NCBI GenBank assembly: GCA_016708305.1
Contig: JADJGB010000010.1
Location: 434,001 to 498,000 of the forward strand
Origin: Sphingobacteriales bacterium
GTDB taxonomy: Bacteria; Bacteroidota; Bacteroidia; Chitinophagales; Chitinophagaceae
DNA: 64,000 nucleotides
Reading direction: 5' to 3'
Shown: positions 27,409-38,657 of the stretch, piece after piece
Numbering within the stretch: position 1 is the stretch's first letter
Layout of the letters: every line of letters begins with the position of its first letter
Translations under genes and position numbers: made by a program
The notes under the pieces: generated by a model
What the model saw: the letters and a program-made list of their open reading frames with translations, nothing else
Told to the model about the DNA's origin: nothing
Database searches by the model: none

Positions 27409-30092
27409 ATGATTAAAAAACTTACTATTCTTGGCTTAATCCTAAGCCTTTCAATCACAATTTTTGCGCAAGGAATGGATTTTATGAAAGGTGGCGGCGG
27501 CCAAATGCAAAATGGCGCTATCTATGGAAAACTGATTGATTCAGCTACCAACAAGGGAATAGAAGCAGCCATGATTGAATTGTTGCAAATGAAAATGGAT
27601 TCTGCAACCAAAAAACCCAAACAGGTGGTAGCAGATGCTGTTTTGTCAAACAAAAATTCTCAATTCAGAATGGAAAATATTCCTGTAATGGGCCAATACA
27701 CAGTTAGAATCACATCTATGGGTTACAAAACAAGGCTGATTCCTTTTAGTTTCATTGACAGAAACGCCATGAAACAAGGCAAAATGGATATGAGCAAACT
27801 GGTCGGAGCCTTAGATAAAGATTTAGGTAACATTAAATTATCAATTGATAATCAAACGTTAGAAGGAGTAATTGTAAGAGGTACCACGCCAAGTGTGAAG
27901 ATGGGGATCGACAGAAAAATTTACAATGTCGAAAACAGTATGACTTCTGCCGGTGGCACAGCAACTGATGTGCTGAAAAATATACCTTCGGTAAATGTGG
28001 ATATTGATGGCAACATCAGCATACGCAACAGCAGCCCTCAGGTATTTGTGGATGGCCGCCCCACTACCCTTACTCTTGACCAGATTCCGTCGGACCAGAT
28101 TGAGACAATTGAGGTAATCACCAACCCATCTGCAAAATATGATGCCTCAGGCGGTACTGCCGGTATCCTGAATATTGTGTTGAAAAAAAATCGCAGACCG
28201 GGATATAATGGTGATGTGAGAGCCAACATTGATCAGAGAGGAAAAATTGGTTTTGGAGGAAACATTAATGCAAAGCAGGGAAAAGTTAATCTTTTGCCAA
28301 TGTTTTTTACAATCAGCGAAAATCAATTTCAAATGGCAGTACCGACAGAACCACCACATTTAATAATGCCACAACCAAAATGCTTCAAACGGATCAAAAT
28401 AATGGAGGAGGCAATTTTATGTTCAGTAGGTTAGGGTTTGACTATTTGATTGACAATAGAAATACTTTAACTGTTTCGGGTATGCTGATGAGTGGCAAGT
28501 TCAAAAACTCCTCAAACAGTAATATCCTCATTGATTCCATTTCTTCAATGGGAGATCGGCAGTCAAAAATTTTGAGGTACTCCGATGGCGATTCCAAATT
28601 CAGAAACCTTGGCGGAGCCATTGGTTTTGTACATAACTACCCCAAAAACGGTCATCAGCTTACTGCAGATTTAAATTACAACAAAAGCCGTAATGAGAAC
28701 CTAACAACTGTTTCCAATAACAATTACGCCAATATTAATGGCCCTGCCACAGGTACTTATAACCAACAACAAGACGGCAAAGGCAATAATGAACGAATAA
28801 CCGCTCAAATTGACTATACCAATCCCATTGCCGATAATTCTAAAATAGAAACCGGAGCCAGGCTGAATCAGTCTAATGTATATAGCGAAAACATATTATC
28901 GGTAATAAATCCTAATGGTTCGGTAACAGTGCTTCCTCCTCTTTCATCCAAATTTAAATACACCGATAGAGTGTGGGCAGGTTATGGAAATTTTGCCAGC
29001 AAGATTGGTGAAAACTTCGGTTATCAGATAGGATTAAGGTTAGAAAGCTCGGAATATACCGGAAACGTAAATTCCAGTGTAAAAAATTCAGGAGGCGGGT
29101 ATAGGGATACTGCCAACAACTTCAGCATCAAGTATCCGGTGAGCCTTTTTCCAAGTGTATTTTTATCCAAAAAGTTAAAAACCGATCAGGAACTTCAACT
29201 GAATTACAGTCGCAGGATCAACAGACCGGGATTTTTCCAACTTTTCCCATTTACTGACTATTCTGACTCATTGAACCTGAGTAGAGGTAACCCTGAATTA
29301 AAGCCGGAGTTTGTGAACTCATTTGAATTTTCATATTCCAAAAATTTTAATAAGGTCAACAACCTGATTCTTTCTATATATTATAAAAACACAGAAAGTT
29401 TAATCACCCGTTATCAGGCCAAAGAAACTAATGCCATCACAGGCAGTCCTGTGCTGGTAAATACTTATACAAATGCTAATTCGGGCTTTGTTGGTGGTTT
29501 TGAGGTAATTACAAAGAACAAGATAGCCGACTGGTGGGACCTTACAGGCAATCTGAATATTTATACTTCAAAAATAAATATTGACGATCCATCCATTCCT
29601 ACCCCCGACCAGTTGTATAGCTGGTTTGGAAAAATGAATAATAATTTTTTGCTCTCCAGGAGGTTTACCCTCCAAATAACAGGCGATTATACCTCTAAAA
29701 CCATTTTGGCTCCCGGGGGAACTGGTATTGGTGGGGGTGGCGGCTTTGGCGGAGGAGGCCGGGGATGGATGGGCGGCGTGAGCGGAAACGCGCAAGGATA
29801 CAGCATGCCCAATTATGGCATGGATGCAGCCTTGAAATATGAATTTCTTAAAAACAAAGCCGCTTCTATTACATTGAGTGTCAATGATATATTTAAAACT
29901 AAATCAAGCGAAATTTATACTTCCAGCACATTCTTCAATCAACACAGTGTGCGCACCAGAGACCAACAGTTCTTCAGGCTTAATTTCTCGTACCGCTTTG
30001 GTAAATTTGATGCTTCGTTGATGAAAAGAAAGAACATGAAGAGCAGCCAGGAAGGAATACAAGGAGGAATGGAAAATATGCCGCAGCAATAA
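27409..30092 (+). CDS. TonB-dependent receptor-type outer-membrane protein, frameshifted
   Basis: About 890 residues. Signal peptide MIKKLTILGLILSLSITIFA, then a carboxypeptidase-regulatory-like domain (GAIYGKLIDSATNKGIEAA), a plug domain (TDVLKNIPSVNVDIDGNIS, IETIEVITNPSAKYDASGG) and a long 22-strand-type barrel (OMP_b-brl_3 group). A Gly-rich loop (GGTGIGGGGGFGGGG) lies near the end of the barrel. The frame breaks near 28300, between INAKQGKVN and the next strand. It probably imports a nutrient or peptide, but there is no SusD partner, so the substrate is not deducible. Confidence 0.82.
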
Positions 30093-30136
30093 GACAGATA
30101 ACCAATATTTGGTAAGTAACTAATCCAATAACCGGT

Positions 30137-30144
30137 TACTTTTG
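30137..30144 (+). promoter_or_regulatory. Promoter -7 box candidate of the Gfo/Idh/MocA gene
   Basis: TACTTTTG fits TAnnTTTG and ends 8 bases before the ATG at 30153, which implies a very short leader. Confidence 0.4.
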
Positions 30145-30152
30145 CATTATTG

Positions 30153-31176
30153 ATGAAAGGACTATACAATTTTGCAATTATCGGCTGTGGTCATATTGCG
30201 CAAAGACATGCAAAAGAAGCATCCAAATTTGGTGTTATTCTGGCAGTTTGTGATGTAATTGAAAGCAAAGCAAGAGCATTGGCAGAGCAGTACCAATGCC
30301 GATATTATATAAATCTGGATACTTTATTGGCAAATGAGCCTGAAGTTGATATTGTATCTATTTGCACTCCGAACTATTTACATGCGCCTCAGTCTATTCA
30401 ATGTCTTGAAAACAAACGGCATGTATTATGCGAGAAGCCAATGGCGCTCAGTATGGCTGATGCAGAAAAAATGATTCAGGCGGCTAAAAGCAGCGATAAA
30501 AAGTTATTCATAGTAAAGCAAAACCGGTACAATCCACCGGTTTCATTTGTAAAAAAACTGATAGACAATGACCGGTTAGGAAAAATTTATAGCTTTTTAG
30601 TTACCGGATTCTGGAATCGCCCGACCGAATATTACCGCCATTCCGACTGGAAAGGTAATAAAATAGAAGATGGCGGCACCGTTTTTACCCAGTTCAGCCA
30701 TTTTGTGGATTTGATTAATTGGTTTTTTGGCAGGGTTAAAAATGTACAAAGCCTTTTGGGTAATTTTGCTCACCCGGATATCGACTTTGAAGACACCGGT
30801 GTTGTCAATCTGGAAATGGAAAATGGTACTATAGGCAGTTTAAATTTTACTGTAAATAGTTTTGGTAAAAACATGGAGGGATCCATCACCATTTTTGCCG
30901 AGAAAGGAACTATAAAAATTGGTGGCCAGTATTTAAACGAATTAGAATATTTTATGGTGGATAATATTGAAAAACCAGAACTACCTATTGGAAATGGCGC
31001 TAATAATTATGGTTTTTATCAGGGAAGTATGAGTAACCACGATAAAATTTATGAGAATATCATAAAAGCATTAGATAATGAAAATCATCCATTTTTTGCA
31101 GGGCGATGAAGCTATCTATACAATAGAGATAATTGAAAAAATTTATAACCGCAAAAATCCGGTATCAAGAGTATAA
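30153..31176 (+). CDS. Gfo/Idh/MocA family oxidoreductase, frameshifted near the end
   Basis: About 341 residues. The Rossmann start is FAIIGCGHIAQRHAKEA, followed by the family motif HVLCEKPMALSMADAEKMI with the catalytic Glu-Lys-Pro, and a beta-sheet C-terminal domain with DGGTVFTQFSHFVDLINWFF. Members close to this use NAD to oxidise UDP-sugars (WbpB/WlbA type) or other sugars. One missing T in the run near 31098 gives an early stop after HPFFAGR; the corrected end reads GDEAIYTIEIIEKIYN. The glycosyltransferase-like gene downstream fits a role in surface polysaccharide, but this is only context. Confidence 0.8.
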
Positions 31177-31230
31177 CTGTATCGAACAATCGCAAATTGG
31201 TTTTGTTTAATAATTAAAATCTGAACAGAA

Positions 31231-31252
31231 GAGCCTTTTTCAGGCTTTTTTG
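31231..31252 (+). terminator. Rho-independent terminator
   Basis: Stem AGCCT/AGGCT with a 5-base loop and a T run, 55 bp after the oxidoreductase gene. It sits before the glycosyltransferase-like gene. Confidence 0.7.
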
Positions 31253-31293
31253 GTAAAAAATATTTTTAAAAGGTATTAACGGATTTAAAAGTA

Positions 31294-32415
31294 TTGCAAA
31301 ATCAGTTACATATTATAAGTCAAAGTGTTCCTTATCCGGGTGATTGTGCGATTAGCATTGATATACTAAACCGTATGAAGGCTTTTCACAACAAAGGAAT
31401 TAATATTCATTTACATTATTTTGATATAACTGATGAGTATCCCATTGAACTCTCGGATTTTTGCAAAACCGTGAACGTTTATAAAGTAGCTTATAAAAAT
31501 ATCAATAAAACTAAATTGAATGATCAAAAAAAGCATTTTGTCCACAATGATCTTGTAAAAAACATTAACAGCAACATTTTTCCGGTACTTTTTGAAGGGT
31601 TGTCTTCAACAGGTGTGTTGGAAAAAATAGATTTTGAAAACAGAAAGGCGTGTATCAGACTGCATAAAGATCAGAATCTTGGGAATCAACAAACTCAAAA
31701 CGGTCAGCAGGGAGTTTTTAGTACTTTTTTAAAATGGATTAAAAACTCGTTTAAAGAAAAAAAAGAATATCCCATACCTCAAAACTGTATGTATGCCTGC
31801 ATTTCTGAAGAAGATGCCAGGCAATTAAGGCTCATGGGTATTGCAGAAGCGGCATTTGTACCCGCTTTTCCAACCTGGCAGGCTGTTGACATCATCACAG
31901 GGACTGGTAATTTTTGCTTATTTCATGGAAATCTTTCGGAACAAGAAAATGAAAAGGCAGCTTTCTGGCTTTTGAATAATGTATTTAATAAGATAAGAAT
32001 CCCCTTTGTTATAGCAGGTAAAAACCCCTCCAACCGATTAGTAAAAGCTGCACACCTCTACCAGCATACCTGCATAGTGAGTAATCCTTGCGATAGCGAA
32101 CTTAACGATTTGATTCACAAGGCACATATCAACATTTTACCTTGTCTTAGAAAGAATTTTACAGGCATACGCTTCAAATTGTTACATGCGATGTACAGGG
32201 GCCGCCACTGCATAACTACGCCACTAATTTTGCGGGGTTCCGGGTTGGAAAAAGCCTGTCATATTGGTTCGTCTGCGAATAATCTGGCAGCAATAATTTC
32301 GCAGGTATATCCACTTCCTTTTATGGAGGAAGAAATAAAAGTGAGGAAAAAATTACTGCACGAAACCTACAACAATGAGAAGAATATCAATAAGTTTATA
32401 GATTATTTATGGTAG
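31294..32415 (+). CDS. Glycosyltransferase-like protein (GT-B fold)
   Basis: 373 residues, intact. It begins with the weak start TTG (MQNQLHIISQSVPYPGDCAI); no earlier ATG is in frame nearby. The C-terminal half resembles GT4-type GT-B enzymes: FCLFHGNLSEQENEKAAFWL, PFVIAGKNPSNRLVKAAH and the nucleotide-binding region LIHKAHINILPCLRKNFTGI with KLLHAMYRGRHCITT. The N-terminal half is less conserved. It would transfer a sugar to a lipid or polysaccharide in the cytoplasm; donor and acceptor are unknown. Its last 20 bp overlap the end of ftsE on the other strand. Confidence 0.6.
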   Translation: MQNQLHIISQSVPYPGDCAISIDILNRMKAFHNKGINIHLHYFDITDEYPIELSDFCKTVNVYKVAYKNINKTKLNDQKKHFVHNDLVKNINSNIFPVLFEGLSSTGVLEKIDFENRKACIRLHKDQNLGNQQTQNGQQGVFSTFLKWIKNSFKEKKEYPIPQNCMYACISEEDARQLRLMGIAEAAFVPAFPTWQAVDIITGTGNFCLFHGNLSEQENEKAAFWLLNNVFNKIRIPFVIAGKNPSNRLVKAAHLYQHTCIVSNPCDSELNDLIHKAHINILPCLRKNFTGIRFKLLHAMYRGRHCITTPLILRGSGLEKACHIGSSANNLAAIISQVYPLPFMEEEIKVRKKLLHETYNNEKNINKFIDYLW

Positions 32416-33086
32416 CGTGAGGTATCACTTTTCCGTTTTCGGTTTTAATCAGTCTGGCAGGAAACTTTTTTACCACCATATAATCATGCGTAGCCATTAC
32501 GATGGCGGCATTGGTTTCACCGGCTATCCTAAGCAGCAGGTTCATAATTTCATCAGTGGTTTCAGGGTCCCAGATTTCCTGTAGGCTCATCAGCCAATAT
32601 CAACTGCGGACTGTTGAGCAATGATCGCGCAATATCTACTCTTTGTTGTTCGCCACCACTCATTTCAAAAGGCATTTTATATCCTTTGTCTTGAAGCCCG
32701 ACCAGTGTCAACACTTCTTCTATTTTTTCATCAATGAGTTTATTTTCGGTCCATCCGGTAGCTTTTAACACAAACTTCAGGTTGCCATATACATTTCTAT
32801 CTGTTAACAATCTGAAATCCTGAAAAACCACTCCAATTTTCCGGCGTAGAAAAGGAATTTGCTTCCAGTGCATATTCTTTAGCTGAAATCCAACGACAGT
32901 AGCCTCTCCTTCTTTTAAAGGCAGTTCACCATAAAGCGTTTTAAGGAGGCTCGATTTTCCGGTGCCGGTTTTGCCCACCAGATAAGCAAATTCCCCTCTT
33001 TTCACTTCAAGGTTTACTTCACTCAATATCAGATTATTTCCCTGATAAATATTTACATTCTTTATTTCGATAATTGGTTCAGCCAT
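32396..33086 (-). CDS. ftsE: Cell-division ABC transporter ATPase FtsE, frameshifted
   Basis: About 229 residues. Walker A is GKTGTGKSSLLKTLYGE, the signature is FEMSGGEQQRVDIARSLL, and Walker B is LILADEPTGN. The N-terminus (MAEPIIEIKNVNIYQGNNLI) and the LRRKIGVVFQDFRLLTDR block fit FtsE, which with FtsX controls septal cell-wall hydrolases at the inner membrane. A frameshift near 32575, just after Walker B, separates the last 60 residues (DPETTDEIMNLLLRIA and the H-loop ATHD). ftsX is not adjacent here. Confidence 0.8.
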
Positions 33087-33231
33087 ATATTCAAGTATAT
33101 TCCTGCAAAATAAAGGAAAATTGGGTGAACTGAAGGTTACTGAATCCCTAAATCGTAAAAACCCCGAAATTGCACTTCTTACAAAATCAGGGTTTATGAA
33201 ATAGATTAATTACTTCAGAATGACTCTGCTA

Positions 33232-35128
33232 CTATCTAGCTCTTTTCTTTAAATCGGGCACACTAATGGTCATCAAACGACCAACCGGCTGGTTTCCGCG
33301 ATAAGTAATTATCCTAATCAAGTCGGCATCTTTTGGAATGAGTTGCGGTTCTTTGTATTTAGGATAAAAATTATCAGGTGTGGAATTATCAAAACTTGTA
33401 TAAATATCCAGCCCGCCAATCTCCGTAGATAAATTTACAAAGTATTTATCATCTTTTTTTGTTACTCGTACAATTGGATCATACATGGCCGGTGAATATT
33501 TTGTTTGCGCATTATCCATTCTTTTAAACTGAACTTCTGTTTTTTCAATAAACCGATTCCAGTTCTTTTTGCCTTCCGGCGACCACACACTTTCAGCTAC
33601 TGCAAATCCTCTCGGCCAGGTCATGTATTCCGCTTGGCGGATATTGTAAATTTGTTCTGTCCACAGGTTTCCCTGCCCGCCCAGTACAAACTTCGCATTG
33701 GCTTCTTTTGGTACCGGATTAAATTTATAGGTCTGAGACAACCTGACAGTTGCATAAACCGGAGGATCGGTGGCCAGGTCGCCCTGCATAAGATCAATGT
33801 ACACATAATCGTTTGGTGTCATCACTACAACATGCCCTTCTTTGGAGGCATCAATTCCATACTTCATTCCCCGCCAGCTCATTACTGCCGTGCTTTCGTT
33901 TACACCGCCCTCGAGCACTTCATCCCAAGCCATCATTTTTTTGCCTTTGGCATTGATGATTTTTTCAAGCCTTTTTTCAAAATAAGCCTGCACCTGTGGA
34001 ATGGTTTTCAATCCTTCGCGTTTCATCAATGCTTTTATCTGATCATTTTTATCCCAATAATTGTGAGGCGCTTCATCACCGCCTACATGAATGTATTCAA
34101 AAGGAAATAATGAAGCCACCTCTGTCATTACTTTATCCAAAAAATCATATACTTTTTCATTAGCAGGGCAAAGGGTATTATCCAACATAGCTATCGGAGG
34201 AGCACCATGCGACCAGTCCATGATTGGTTCACCGGTACGAACATTATACTTGTTTGCGCCTTCTGTGCAGGAAAGTTCAGGATAGGATGCTATGGCTGCA
34301 AGGCTGTGACCGGGTACATCAATCTCGGGCATTACCTTCACAAACCGTTCTTCGGCATATTTTATAATTTCTTTAATATCCTCATGAGTATAAAATCCAC
34401 CATAATTTTTCGGCTCGTCAGGCAATGGATTAGAGAATTCACCAAAATTGCCGATTTTTTCAACACGCCAGGCACCCCTCGGTCAGTTTTGGCAGGCTTT
34501 TTATCTGAATGCGCCATCCCTCGTCATCTGTTAGGTGCCAGTGAAACATGTTGAACTTAAATCTTACCATTGCGTCAATATATTGCTTCACTTCTTTGAC
34601 AGTAAAGAAATGCCGGGAAACGTCCAGCATCAATCCACGCCAGCCCACCCGTGGATAATCTTTGATTTCAACCGCAGGAATGTGCCAATTTACATTTTTT
34701 ACCATCGTTTTACTTTCTATTTCAGGTGGTAATAATTGTAAAAGGGTTTGAACACCATAAAACAATCCGGCAGGTTTGTTTGCCCTGATCGTTATCTTTT
34801 GTGCTGAGGAAGAAAGCGTGTAGCCCTCATCTCCTAATTCCTTATCGGGAGTATTATTGAGTTCCAGATTTATTTTGGCAGATGAAGTATTAGTCCGGTT
34901 AATAATAAACTTATAGCCTGTTGCAGAAGAAAGATTGTTTTGCAAAAAATCTGCTGTAGTCTTTAGCTCAGGATTATTGGGAACTTTTATAACTGAATTA
35001 TTTTGCAAAATAAACACTCCCTGCTTTTCAATCACGGAAACAGGTTCGGGAATTACGGAAAGCATTTTTTTTTGTACCTGCCCAATACTATTTAGGGCAA
35101 TCATTAATACGGAAGCAATCAGAAACAA
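33232..35128 (-). CDS. Beta-N-acetylhexosaminidase, GH20, frameshifted
   Basis: About 630 residues. An N-terminal export signal is followed by a GH20b domain (VIPEPVSVIEKQGVFIL) and the GH20 barrel: VGWRGLMLDVSRHFFTVKEV, FNMFHWHLTDDEGWRIQIKS and the catalytic Asp-Glu pair in YIHVGGDEAPHNYW. The C-terminal part ends with a small beta domain of the chitobiase kind. It removes terminal GlcNAc or GalNAc from glycans or chitin fragments outside the cytoplasm. One shift near 34470 breaks the barrel. The very start is unclear: an ATG at 35136 would give MKV but is out of frame by one base. Confidence 0.9.
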
Positions 35129-35326
35129 ACTTTCATAAATTAAAAATAATTTTAGTTGGAAAGATAGCGATTTTTTTTGCTAAAAGGAAACGGCACCAAC
35201 AATTTCCTTGATTTGGGAAAGCTAATACAAAGCGTTGAAATCCAATATTTTTCGCTATAATAAATATTCTACCTTTCAATCTGAAATAAAAAACAGATAT
35301 TGCACATTGAAAATTTACCAAAAACC

Positions 35327-36820
35327 ATGTCCAGTAAAATAGAAAAAAAGAACATATATAAAGTTGAAAGTACCAAAGTTACGGATCACACTTTCAACAG
35401 AACCAAAATAGTAGCCACTGTGGGACCGGCCTGCAACACTTATGACAAGCTGCTTGAATTAGTGAGGGCTGGCGTAAATGTATTCCGACTCAATTTTTCG
35501 CATGGTGTTTATGAGGAAAAAAAGCAGATTATTGACTATATCCGCGAAATCAACCGTAAAGAAAAAACCCATGTAGCTATACTTGGCGACCTGCAAGGTC
35601 CAAAACTGAGGGTGGGTGAAATTGAAAACAACGGTATAATGCTCAATGCAGGAGATACCTTCATCTTTACCAAAACCCGCATGGTGGGCAACAAGGACAA
35701 AGTGTATCTCTCCTACCCTAATTTTCATAAAGACGTGAAAGTGGGTGAAAAGATAATGATAGATGATGGGAAACTTGAAGTAATTGTAAAAAAAATACTC
35801 TCTAACAATGACGTAAAAGTAGAGGTGTTGCTGGGTGGTGTTCTTTCCTCAAAAAAAGGAGTGAACCTGCCTGATACCAAGATTTCTTTGCCTGCACTTA
35901 CAGCCAAAGATTTGGCTGATTTGGATTTTATCATCAAACAACAACTCAGTTGGGTGGCGCTGTCATTTGTAAGGCATGCCGACGATATCAAAAAACTAAG
36001 AAAAATAATTGATAAAAATAAAAGCAAGACAAAAATTATCGCCAAGATTGAGATGCCCGAAGCCATTCCAAATATCCGTGATATCATCAATCTTTCTGAC
36101 GGCATCATGATAGCCCGGGGAGATTTGGGGGTGGAACTTCCGATTGAAAAAGTGCCTTTAATTCAAAAAGACATCATCAGAAAGTGTATTCATAGGGCAA
36201 AACCAGTAATTGTAGCTACCCAAATGATGGAAAGCATGATAGACCGCACTAAACCTAACCGAAGCGAAATAACCGATGTGGCCAATGCAGTACTTGAAGG
36301 AACCGATGCAGTGATGCTTAGCGGAGAAACAGCCGTGGGCCAACACCCAACCTTGGTGGTAGAAACCATGAAAAAAATTATTCTGGAAATTGAAAAAACC
36401 GAATATAATTATGACCTTGAAGATGAACTTCAACCACAGCCACACTCGCCTACGCTTGCCAGTGATGCCATCTGCTACAATGCCTGCCGCCTTGCAAAAG
36501 ATACCGATGCAGACGCATTGGTAGGTATGACGCAAAGCGGATATACCGGCTTTACCATTAGCAGCTACCGACCAAAAGTACCTATTTATATTTTTAGCAA
36601 AGAAATGAGTCTTATCAGCCAGTTGAGCCTTGGCTGGGGCATCAGGGCGTTCTTTTATAATGACGATGAAGCTGATTTGGATACAATTATTGGCGATCAG
36701 ATTCAAATTCTTAAAAAAGGCGGATTATTGAAAAAAAGCGATGCAGTTGTAAGCACAGGCAGTACGCCTGTTCACCTGAAGTTACTGACAAATGTGATTA
36801 AGATTACCACGGTTGAGTAG
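35327..36820 (+). CDS. pyk: Pyruvate kinase
   Basis: 497 residues, intact. It catalyses the last glycolytic step, PEP plus ADP to pyruvate plus ATP. Motifs are KIVATVGPACNTYDKLLELV, GVNVFRLNFSHG, LGDLQGPKLRVGEI, the active-site IAKIEMPEAIPNI and MIARGDLGVELP, and the TQMMESMIDRTKPNRSE block. I start at the ATG at 35327 (MSSKIEKKN) and not at an upstream TTG, because the extra 9 residues match nothing. The C-terminal allosteric domain is complete. Confidence 0.96.
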   Translation: MSSKIEKKNIYKVESTKVTDHTFNRTKIVATVGPACNTYDKLLELVRAGVNVFRLNFSHGVYEEKKQIIDYIREINRKEKTHVAILGDLQGPKLRVGEIENNGIMLNAGDTFIFTKTRMVGNKDKVYLSYPNFHKDVKVGEKIMIDDGKLEVIVKKILSNNDVKVEVLLGGVLSSKKGVNLPDTKISLPALTAKDLADLDFIIKQQLSWVALSFVRHADDIKKLRKIIDKNKSKTKIIAKIEMPEAIPNIRDIINLSDGIMIARGDLGVELPIEKVPLIQKDIIRKCIHRAKPVIVATQMMESMIDRTKPNRSEITDVANAVLEGTDAVMLSGETAVGQHPTLVVETMKKIILEIEKTEYNYDLEDELQPQPHSPTLASDAICYNACRLAKDTDADALVGMTQSGYTGFTISSYRPKVPIYIFSKEMSLISQLSLGWGIRAFFYNDDEADLDTIIGDQIQILKKGGLLKKSDAVVSTGSTPVHLKLLTNVIKITTVE

Positions 36821-37160
36821 TCTAAAATAATATTTTTCCCTCTTAGTTGTAGCCTGTGAAGTAAGACAGCCAGCCAACATATCGGTTGTAATACTCAATT
36901 ACTTTTTACCGATGTGAAAACTATTTTTCGATCATCTATTTGATAATCAATAATTTACAATTGCTATTTATTTCTATCAGCTAAAAAAGAGAATTGTGCA
37001 TTAATGGACTTTTTGTGCTTATGACTAATTAATCAAGCCAATTTTAAAAAAAAATCTAAAAAAAATTTGGTTATTTGAATTTTATTTAGATATTTGCATC
37101 CATTAGTAAATACTTTCAAATGTATTTCAAATATTATTAGATAATTTTAAATTAAACCTC
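36821..37160 (+). other. Intergenic gap with a promoter candidate for asnA
   Basis: 340 bp without a gene. TTTG at 37066-37069 and TATTTG at 37091-37096 are 21 bases apart, close to the Bacteroidota -33/-7 arrangement, and would give a leader of about 60 bases before asnA. The rest shows nothing that I can support. Confidence 0.45.
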
Positions 37161-38165
37161 ATGGACAAAGAAATTTTAAAAAGAGAACAGGCAATAACCT
37201 TAATCAAGGACACATTTTCAAAAGAATTGGTAAAACAATTAAATCTGGTGAGAATTTCTTCTCCCTTAATTGTTTTGGATGGCACCGGTATAAATGACGA
37301 CTTAAATGGTATAGAAAGGCCGGTAAAATTTCCCATAAAATCATTAAACGAACAAAAAGCAGTAGTAGTTCATTCATTGGCCAAATGGAAACGTCTAAGA
37401 CTGAAAGAGTTGGATGTAGAGGTGGGAAAAGGCGTTCTTACCGATATGCGCGCATTGAGGCCGGATGAGGACTACAGCCCCATTCATTCAATTTATGTAG
37501 ATCAATGGGATTGGGAAAAACATATTGAACCGGAGCAGCGCAACCTTGATTTTTTAAAAAGCGTGGTAGAAAAAATTTATGCCGTTTTGAAACATACCGA
37601 GCAGGTGATGCATGATCATTACAAAAGCATCATGACTTCGCTTCCCGAAAAAATCACTTTTATTCATACCGAAGAATTACTCCAAAAATATCCTGGCGCC
37701 AACACAAAAGAAAGAGAAACCCTGGCTGCCAAAGAATACGGCGCAATATTTCTGATAGGTATTGGCGGAAAGCTGTCTAATGGCGAGGCACATGATGGTC
37801 GTGCTGCCGATTATGACGATTGGAGCACCAAAAATGACGAAAACTACAATGGTTTGAATGGTGATATTATCGTTTGGAACCCTGTTCTCGAAAGCGCTTT
37901 TGAGATTTCTTCAATGGGCATCAGGGTTGACAAAAAGGCGCTTCAATACCAATTGAAGGAAAAAAACTGCGAAGATCGTTCTTCATTGATGTTTCATAAA
38001 ATGCTGCTCAATGGCGAGCTGCCAGAAAGTATTGGTGGCGGCATAGGCCAGTCGAGATTGTGTATGTTTATGCTTAAAGGCAAACACATCGGCGAAGTGC
38101 AGGTAAGCGTATGGTCCAAAAAAGAGCAGGAAACAGCCGCTTTAGAAGGCATTCACCTGCTTTAA
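37161..38165 (+). CDS. asnA: Aspartate-ammonia ligase (asparagine synthetase A)
   Basis: 334 residues, intact, the usual length. It makes asparagine from aspartate, ammonia and ATP and is related to class II aminoacyl-tRNA synthetases. Recognised by VRISSPLIVLDGTGINDDL, ERPVKFPIKSLN, VVHSLAKWKRL, the acidic MRALRPDEDYSPIHSIYVDQ with WDWEK, and the C-terminal GGGIGQSRLCMFMLKGKHI. A perfect long hairpin follows 14 bp later as terminator. Confidence 0.96.
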   Translation: MDKEILKREQAITLIKDTFSKELVKQLNLVRISSPLIVLDGTGINDDLNGIERPVKFPIKSLNEQKAVVVHSLAKWKRLRLKELDVEVGKGVLTDMRALRPDEDYSPIHSIYVDQWDWEKHIEPEQRNLDFLKSVVEKIYAVLKHTEQVMHDHYKSIMTSLPEKITFIHTEELLQKYPGANTKERETLAAKEYGAIFLIGIGGKLSNGEAHDGRAADYDDWSTKNDENYNGLNGDIIVWNPVLESAFEISSMGIRVDKKALQYQLKEKNCEDRSSLMFHKMLLNGELPESIGGGIGQSRLCMFMLKGKHIGEVQVSVWSKKEQETAALEGIHLL

Positions 38166-38179
38166 AACAAAGCAAATAA

Positions 38180-38222
38180 TATAAATGACAAATGCCCCGC
38201 TATGGGGCATTTGTCATTTATA
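38180..38222. terminator. Perfect 19-bp hairpin terminator between convergent genes
   Basis: A 19-bp perfect stem (left arm 38180-38198 with CCCC at the tip, right arm 38204-38222) and a 5-base loop. It lies between asnA and the converging DUF2795 gene, so it can serve both. Confidence 0.8.
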
Positions 38223-38234
38223 CTTGAAGCTTTT

Positions 38235-38455
38235 TTAATACTCATCTTCATTAAACAGGAAATCCTCATGTGTAGGATAATCGGGCCAGATATCTTCAAT
38301 GGTTTCATATACATCGCCCTCTTCATCCAATTCCTGAAGGTTTTCTACTACTTCGATGGGAGCGCCACTACGGATGGCATAGTCAATCAACTCATCTTTG
38401 GTTGCAGGCCAGGAGCGTCTTCAAGGTAAGAAGCTAATTCAAGTGTCCAAAACAT
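38235..38455 (-). CDS. DUF2795 small conserved protein, frameshifted
   Basis: About 73 residues. Starts MFWTLELASYLEDAPWPATK and continues DELIDYAIRSGAPIEVVENL, QELDEEGDVYETIEDIWPDY, ending DEY; this is the very conserved DUF2795 protein of Bacteroidota. The frame needs one base added at the Trp codon near 38408; without it translation stops after 22 residues. The family's role is unknown. Its acidic, helical sequence suggests a protein-binding adaptor. Confidence 0.82.
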
Positions 38456-38657
38456 ATTATTTTAGTTTTAAGAATTAAAAAAATAGAGTTGTTCCAGTTC
38501 AATTTTTTGCAAAAGTAAAGGTATTGTCGAATTTACCAAATGCTTTTTATCACCATTCTGCCTCAGGCAAAATAATACTGAATTTAGACAAAGAACCTGT
38601 TAAAATCGTTGCATTTAAAAATTATAACAGATATTTGAGGACAAGAAAGAATTTTTA

